Source: a virus
Length of the DNA: 26,282 bases
Reading direction: 5' to 3' (one strand)
IMG/VR virus record: IMGVR_UViG_3300026519_000057
Coordinates: 1 to 26,282 of that record
Part shown: piece by piece, positions 24,701 through 26,282 of the stretch
How the letters are laid out: every line of letters starts with the position of its first letter
How positions within the stretch are numbered: position 1 is the first letter of the stretch
The notes under the pieces: model-generated
Database searches by the model: none
Told to the model about the DNA's origin: nothing
The model's input: only the letters and a program-made list of their open reading frames with translations
Translations under genes and position numbers: made by a program

Positions 24701-25007
24701 GGGCGAACAGGGCCGGGATGAAGGCTCCGGCTGCACCCTTCGCCTGGGCTTTCCGGCTCGGCGACATGCGCTCGTATTGCGCTATCGTGGTCCGGGCCGA
24801 ACGCAGCGGGGCGGCGAAGCGCTTCATGAACCCGGACAGCGACACCAGCTTCCGGGCAGCCTCCTTCGCCGTGGGCCGGCGCACGAACTGGTATGCGATG
24901 CGGACGGCCGGAACGGGCGTGGCCGGTTGATGAACGATGTCCAGCTCGCTCCTGACGGTTCTGGCTGTTTTCTTCAGGAGACGGGAAACGGGTTTGCTGA
25001 ATGCCAT
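21747..25007 (-). CDS. Primase-helicase: AEP-like primase fused to VirE/SF3-like helicase
   Basis: A 1086-residue multidomain protein that probably initiates phage DNA replication. The N-terminal part shows an archaeo-eukaryotic-primase pattern, with metal-binding AFDFDD (118-123), His163 in DPHVRLIIP, and YRPAQLAFFP (about 203-212). Then comes RLYSHHGTDP (about 343-352) and a segment GRARDAFDLVRIHLFG of the kind found between primase and helicase domains. A Pro-rich linker (about 455-475) separates the C-terminal virulence-associated E / SF3-like helicase. That has Walker A GRQGIGKST (740-748), Walker B IVVELPEM (784-791), VTVGTTN and DDTGNRRFLLV (842-852). ATG 25007 is chosen for the AGAAGGA five bases before it; the open frame extends to 25175. 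It leads the whole leftward operon. Confidence 0.9.
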   Translation of the reverse strand: MAFSKPVSRLLKKTARTVRSELDIVHQPATPVPAVRIAYQFVRRPTAKEAARKLVSLSGFMKRFAAPLRSARTTIAQYERMSPSRKAQAKGAAGAFIPALFARPTRVAADIEAITMLAFDFDDIEPDLAARLLDPEAAEPADPLTGITFIAHTTRSHGPDDPHVRLIIPIHPDTWPTPEKKAAIAHWVARTLGVDDVVDRTCYRPAQLAFFPTVSSDQEYRARLHVPEPRTEDGAAARAAIPTIDTLLDAKAIEAAILEDHDSLDDIIVADGVPAFVAATEQRDPRERPGPAGAFNRWVGDVVTAIERFLDDVYEPADADADRWRHRSSKGPAGAVILSDGQRLYSHHGTDPASGRARDAFDLVRIHLFGKLDNASPAAPEGQETAYTDLPSYQAMVEWLYDPSNEKTERFRRFEASEALKGLDDDPETAYEGDAHSPCVRRKTILAGGCRDAGGEAPRPRERKPGPPPSPPPGSLSAGFHPGHDVLPSLTTESRPDDPVVSGLARLFSSRRRAGQPVNPTTGSTDVPPARQAAMAHYGLAEAPFASRKAFLEWYRQRMQDLLAGLGRDRKGNIRPSSPENLALLSRHPLFDLFFTTGEEQAPRLAVPAEWLGLDLPLEAGDQVADSAVAALGLALAVPPACKSAKPLLACGVRATKQTVHDLVDVGARRAMATPDAVVRWWLDGIEWDGTSRLRRLFPELLGTPDDEYHREAGEVFFLGLVSRVMEPGAKFDYMLVVQGRQGIGKSTFARLLPPSEKLFATIESTHPQALSPKTVMEETASAIVVELPEMASLSHASVEAIKSFITRQEDNARPAYARKAVVMPRRFVTVGTTNEVQLFSDDTGNRRFLLVRMRAQLDVDRLVEWRPQLWAEALALWREGRVPVLSRDAARAQEEMNEAHRKENPMEVVGQYVSRWVFEPGPLFEWPDVSNLVLWAEKHELLPDGVSSDDILDADGWLALVRGSTVDARLASWDPWKALASTARGRAIYVSRWLSTLPVFELRRVRVGGGATTTYYRAILLDHVKEPYAEFARRTGIVARDWVPEEVAMAWQTQDFEWFGCGERLEGEQGAPSDGRQQHTASVDT

Positions 25008-25012
25008 CGCGT

Positions 25013-25125
25013 CCTTCTCCGTGGTGTCTTGCCACGCCCGCGAGACCAGACCCACACCACGCATGGAACCCGTCTCATCAATGACCGGGCCTGGGAAAGA
25101 CCCCAGGCCCGGTGTGGCAAGACAC
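25013..25125 (-). promoter_or_regulatory. Structured leader (three-way junction-like) before the primase-helicase gene
   Basis: On the leftward mRNA a perfect 12-bp outer stem (GTGTCTTGCCAC at 25114-25125 in mRNA sense, partner 25024-25035) encloses an 11-bp hairpin. That hairpin has arms 25102-25112 and 25085-25095 and a 6-base loop. A weaker GAGAC/GTCTC stem (25072-25076 with 25042-25046) is also enclosed. The 3' strand of the outer stem ends about five bases from the Shine-Dalgarno (AGAAGGA, about 25013-25019). Two nested perfect stems make chance unlikely. The role as translational or transcriptional control is inferred. Confidence 0.6.
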
Positions 25126-25160
25126 TCGGAGTTCCACGACCGTCGAAAACGGTCTGGTCC

Positions 25161-25209
25161 CAGGTTCGGCCCCACCTATCGGCGCCTGGCGGGAAATCAA
25201 CCGAACCTG
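25161..25209. repeat. 9-bp inverted repeat CAGGTTCGG
   Basis: Arms at 25161-25169 and 25201-25209 are perfectly complementary with a 31-base spacer. It lies just upstream of the structured leader. It could be an operator half-site pair or an additional RNA stem; no further support is visible. Confidence 0.4.
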
Positions 25210-25378
25210 CCAGCTCGATACCAGGGCCAGGAAGGGCTGTCAAGCGGTTTCGACGGGCTGGCTGGATGGCCGGCGGGCGGCCGGCTGGTGGCCGGCGAAT
25301 TGATACAAAAAGCGAACGCAGCAAAGGCGATGGGGGGAAAGGGGGGTAGGAGGAATAAATGACTTGTTTGGGGTGGTG

Positions 25379-25420
25379 TTTCACACGCGCGCCTGCGCCT
25401 ACGCGCGCGCGCGTGTGAAA
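25379..25420. repeat. 14-bp perfect inverted repeat TTTCACACGCGCGC
   Basis: Arms 25379-25392 and 25407-25420 are exact complements around a 14-base spacer that is itself GC/alternating. Both arms contain a TTCACA edge that is one base short of a DnaA-box match. No U-tract follows on either side beyond AAAA/TTTT at the arm ends. A cruciform, protein-binding site, or bidirectional terminator are all possible. Confidence 0.6.
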
Positions 25421-25561
25421 ACGACTCAGAACCCATTCGTTAGGGAGAGATTGCAACATTGCTGCGCCGGAAAGAAAAACAAAGAAAGACAGGGCGTTAG
25501 CTGCAGCAAACCAGGCGCAGCAAAGGCGTTGCCAACCAGGAGACAAGACAGACATTGCTGC

Positions 25562-25591
25562 GTCATACATGTATAAAGCTAAACACGTAAA
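25562..25591 (-). promoter_or_regulatory. Weak sigma70-like promoter candidate, leftward
   Basis: On the minus strand TTTACG (25586-25591) and TATGAC (25562-25567) are separated by 18 bases, each matching the consensus at four of six positions. It points toward the primase-helicase operon and overlaps one iteron-like site and the palindrome ATACATGTAT (25565-25574). No better leftward promoter was found in this AT-richer part of the control region. Confidence 0.25.
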
Positions 25592-25814
25592 CAGTGTTAC
25601 ATGTTTCTGACGTCGCAGCTATCCCGGCCATGATGGAGATTGCTGCGCCAGAATCATGGTAAGATGACACTACAAACGCAGGTTGCTGCAAGGAAAATCT
25701 TCCTATCTCCTGTTTTGGCCGGTCTTTCCGGGAGGCCATGGGGCCGGTGAAACCGGCCAAAACATCCAGTTGGCCTTTCCGCCATGCGGAAACACCTGCC
25801 TGGGGGTTTTCCAC
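25563..25814 (-). CDS. Possible small protein in the control region, unrecognised
   Basis: An 83-codon frame starting at GTG 25814, with AAAGG nine bases upstream, would encode a soluble small protein (MENPQAGVSAWRKGQLDV at the start). Another frame on the same strand (25654-26067) and frames on the plus strand overlap it. The frame also contains a 13-bp inverted repeat and three of the iteron-like motifs, which argues that the DNA may be conserved for another reason. No domain is recognised. It is listed because its ribosome site is the best in this interval. Confidence 0.22.
   Translation of the reverse strand: MENPQAGVSAWRKGQLDVLAGFTGPMASRKDRPKQEIGRFSLQQPAFVVSSYHDSGAAISIMAGIAATSETCNTVYVFSFIHV
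25711..25764. repeat. 13-bp perfect inverted repeat TGTTTTGGCCGGT
   Basis: Arms 25711-25723 and 25752-25764 are exact complements with a 28-base spacer. A second, tight hairpin (TTTCCGC/GCGGAAA, 25776-25792, loop CAT) follows 11 bases later. The pair lies between the iteron-like cluster and a DnaA-box match. It could fold as a cruciform or as RNA hairpins on either transcript. Confidence 0.65.
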
Positions 25815-26032
25815 AGAATACAACCTTTCGGAGAACCATATTCCCCTTTTCGGTGTGTCCTCGTTGGCGTGATTCGCCAGCCGATTGCAGAGATGGCGTG
25901 ATTCCGCGCCTTTTCGTCAGAAAAGCGGGGAATCCCGTGCAGAGCGATGGCTCGGCGTCCCCCCGCCCACCGGCCCAGCGGCCAGAAGGACCCGCCGCCA
26001 GGCCGTTAACCATAATCACCGGAAAGCCTTGA
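25784..26032 (+). CDS. Possible short rightward frame, Ash/Icd-region-like (tentative)
   Basis: An 82-codon ATG frame on the opposite strand to all other genes. The segment SVCPRWRDSPADCRDGVIPR and the following LFVRKAGNP remind me of short hypothetical proteins near ash/icd loci of enteric P4-like prophages, but this is from memory only. No Shine-Dalgarno precedes the ATG, and the frame overlaps hairpins and direct repeats. It may be non-coding conserved DNA rather than a gene. Confidence 0.18.
   Translation: MRKHLPGGFPQNTTFRRTIFPFSVCPRWRDSPADCRDGVIPRLFVRKAGNPVQSDGSASPRPPAQRPEGPAARPLTIITGKP
25807..25815 (+). promoter_or_regulatory. DnaA-box match TTTTCCACA
   Basis: TTTTCCACA fits the consensus TTWTNCACA at all nine positions. 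A single box is weak evidence, but it lies close to the iteron-like cluster and large inverted repeats, in the only gene-poor segment upstream of the replication operon. Confidence 0.35.
25864..25904. repeat. Direct repeat TGGCGTGATTC, operator-like
   Basis: TGGCGTGATTC occurs at 25865-25875 and 25894-25904, 29 bp apart. The first copy is part of a palindrome TGGCG-TGATT-CGCCA (25865-25879). Both copies include a GANTC site, and a further GAATC occurs at 25930. This pattern suits a dimeric repressor or a methylation-sensitive regulator. Confidence 0.45.
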
Positions 26033-26057
26033 CAAGACACATGGCACGAAACTTGCA

Positions 26058-26088
26058 ACGCGCGCATACGCGCATGCGCGCGCGCGTG
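26058..26088. repeat. 31-bp alternating purine-pyrimidine tract (Z-DNA-prone)
   Basis: Uninterrupted purine-pyrimidine alternation dominated by CG steps, including GCGCGCGCGCG. It directly precedes the G-rich repeat array. Such tracts adopt Z-DNA under negative supercoiling. Confidence 0.7.
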
Positions 26089-26105
26089 GGATTACCTTGC
26101 ATGGG

Positions 26106-26282
26106 CAGGGCAGGGCAGGGCAGGGCAGGGCAGGGCAGGGCAGGGCAGGGCAGGGCAGGGCCAGCAGGGCCAGGGCCAGCAGGGCCGGCCAAGGCCAGCA
26201 GGGCCGGCCAGGGCCAGCAGGGCCGGCCAGGGCCAGCAGGGCCGGCCAGGGCCAGCAGGGCGTGGCAGGGCAGGGCAGGGCA
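26106..26282. repeat. Composite G-rich repeat array: CAGGG 5-mers flanking a 19-bp unit
   Basis: Eleven perfect CAGGG units (26106-26160) are followed by a shortened copy and then four near-perfect copies of the 19-bp unit GGCCAGCAGGGCCGGCCAG (26174-26249) and a degenerate copy. CAGGG units resume from 26266 to the window edge. The 19-mer contains the palindrome GGCCGGCC. Neither period is a multiple of three, so it is unlikely to be coding. The plus strand holds several potential G-quadruplexes (GGG separated by CA). Confidence 0.85.

Larger units (their letters stand above)
25317..25692. repeat. Iteron-like TTGCTGC(GCC) motif, seven copies in both orientations
   Basis: TTGCTGC cores occur on the plus strand at 25459, 25555, 25640 and 25683, and as GCAGCAA on the opposite strand near 25317, 25503 and 25514. 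Four carry the extended TTGCTGCGYC form (25459, 25555, 25640 and the inverted 25514-25524 copy). The spacing is irregular. The cluster falls in the gene-poor region just upstream of the replication operon, as expected of an origin or of operators for an early regulator. Confidence 0.6.
25008..26282. other. Gene-poor control region: putative origin and early regulatory region
   Basis: About 1.27 kb with no convincing gene. From left to right it contains the structured leader, three GCCGGC-rich palindromes near 25268-25297, the 14-bp inverted repeat, the iteron-like cluster, the 13-bp inverted repeat, a DnaA-box match, the operator-like direct repeats, the alternating tract and the G-rich array. 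The 25.44-25.70 kb part is visibly more AT-rich than the rest of the window, as expected for a duplex-unwinding element. Origin function is inferred from position upstream of the primase-helicase. Confidence 0.5.

Noticed and set aside
25007-25175. Upstream extension of the primase-helicase to 25175
   Set aside because: The extension crosses the structured leader and lacks conserved features; the internal ATG has a good Shine-Dalgarno.
25161-25209. tRNA-like segment around GGTTCGG
   Set aside because: No acceptor stem or anticodon arm can be formed around the T-loop-like sequence.
23964-25349. 461-codon rightward frame opposite the primase-helicase N-terminus
   Set aside because: Antisense of a motif-bearing gene; no domain seen, Gly/Arg-rich.
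25317-25692. CRISPR-like array from the repeated TTGCTGCGCC motif
   Set aside because: Repeats are only about 7-10 bp, in both orientations and with irregular spacing; there are no cas genes.
26106-26282. Collagen-like Gly-Pro-Ala coding repeat
   Set aside because: The 5-bp and 19-bp periods are not multiples of three, so a regular Gly-x-y pattern cannot persist in one frame.

Overview
The window is GC-rich and reads as the early and structural half of a tailed, lambda-like bacteriophage or prophage (siphovirus morphology inferred from a long tape measure protein, a tail tube protein and a tail terminator). Every gene I can support lies on the minus strand, so transcription runs from about 25.0 kb down to the left edge. 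The lambda-type head genes point to a Gram-negative, probably proteobacterial host. The species cannot be fixed from sequence alone. Neither an integrase nor a lysis cassette lies in the window. The left edge cuts the tape measure gene and the right edge cuts a repeat array.

Right-hand control region (about 25.01-26.28 kb): about 1.27 kb without a convincing gene. It holds a composite G-rich repeat array (CAGGG 5-mers and a 19-bp unit), a 31-bp alternating purine-pyrimidine tract, several perfect inverted repeats, seven copies of a TTGCTGC(GCC) iteron-like motif on both strands, a DnaA-box match, GANTC sites, and a strongly structured leader directly in front of the first replication gene. 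An origin and/or early operator-promoter region is the simplest reading.

Replication module (25.0-14.75 kb): primase-helicase fusion (AEP-like plus VirE/SF3-like), a GcrA-like protein, a lysine-rich histone-H1-like protein, a DUF2800 nuclease with a possible Fe-S cluster, a DUF2815 ssDNA-binding protein, a family A DNA polymerase with 3'-5' exonuclease, a VRR-NUC nuclease and an SNF2-type helicase. Together these could prime, unwind, coat, copy and process phage DNA with little need for host replication enzymes.

Packaging and head module (14.76-6.3 kb): small terminase candidate, GpA-type large terminase, gpW, lambda-family portal, S49 protease with a probable nested scaffold, gpD-like decoration protein, gpE-like major capsid protein, and head completion proteins. 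Tail module (6.3 kb to the left edge): gpZ-like and gpU-like proteins, major tail protein, a two-frame tail assembly chaperone and the tape measure protein. Most genes overlap or abut (TGATG, ATGA or GTGA junctions), which implies one translationally coupled leftward operon, broken only by strong hairpins after the major capsid and major tail genes.
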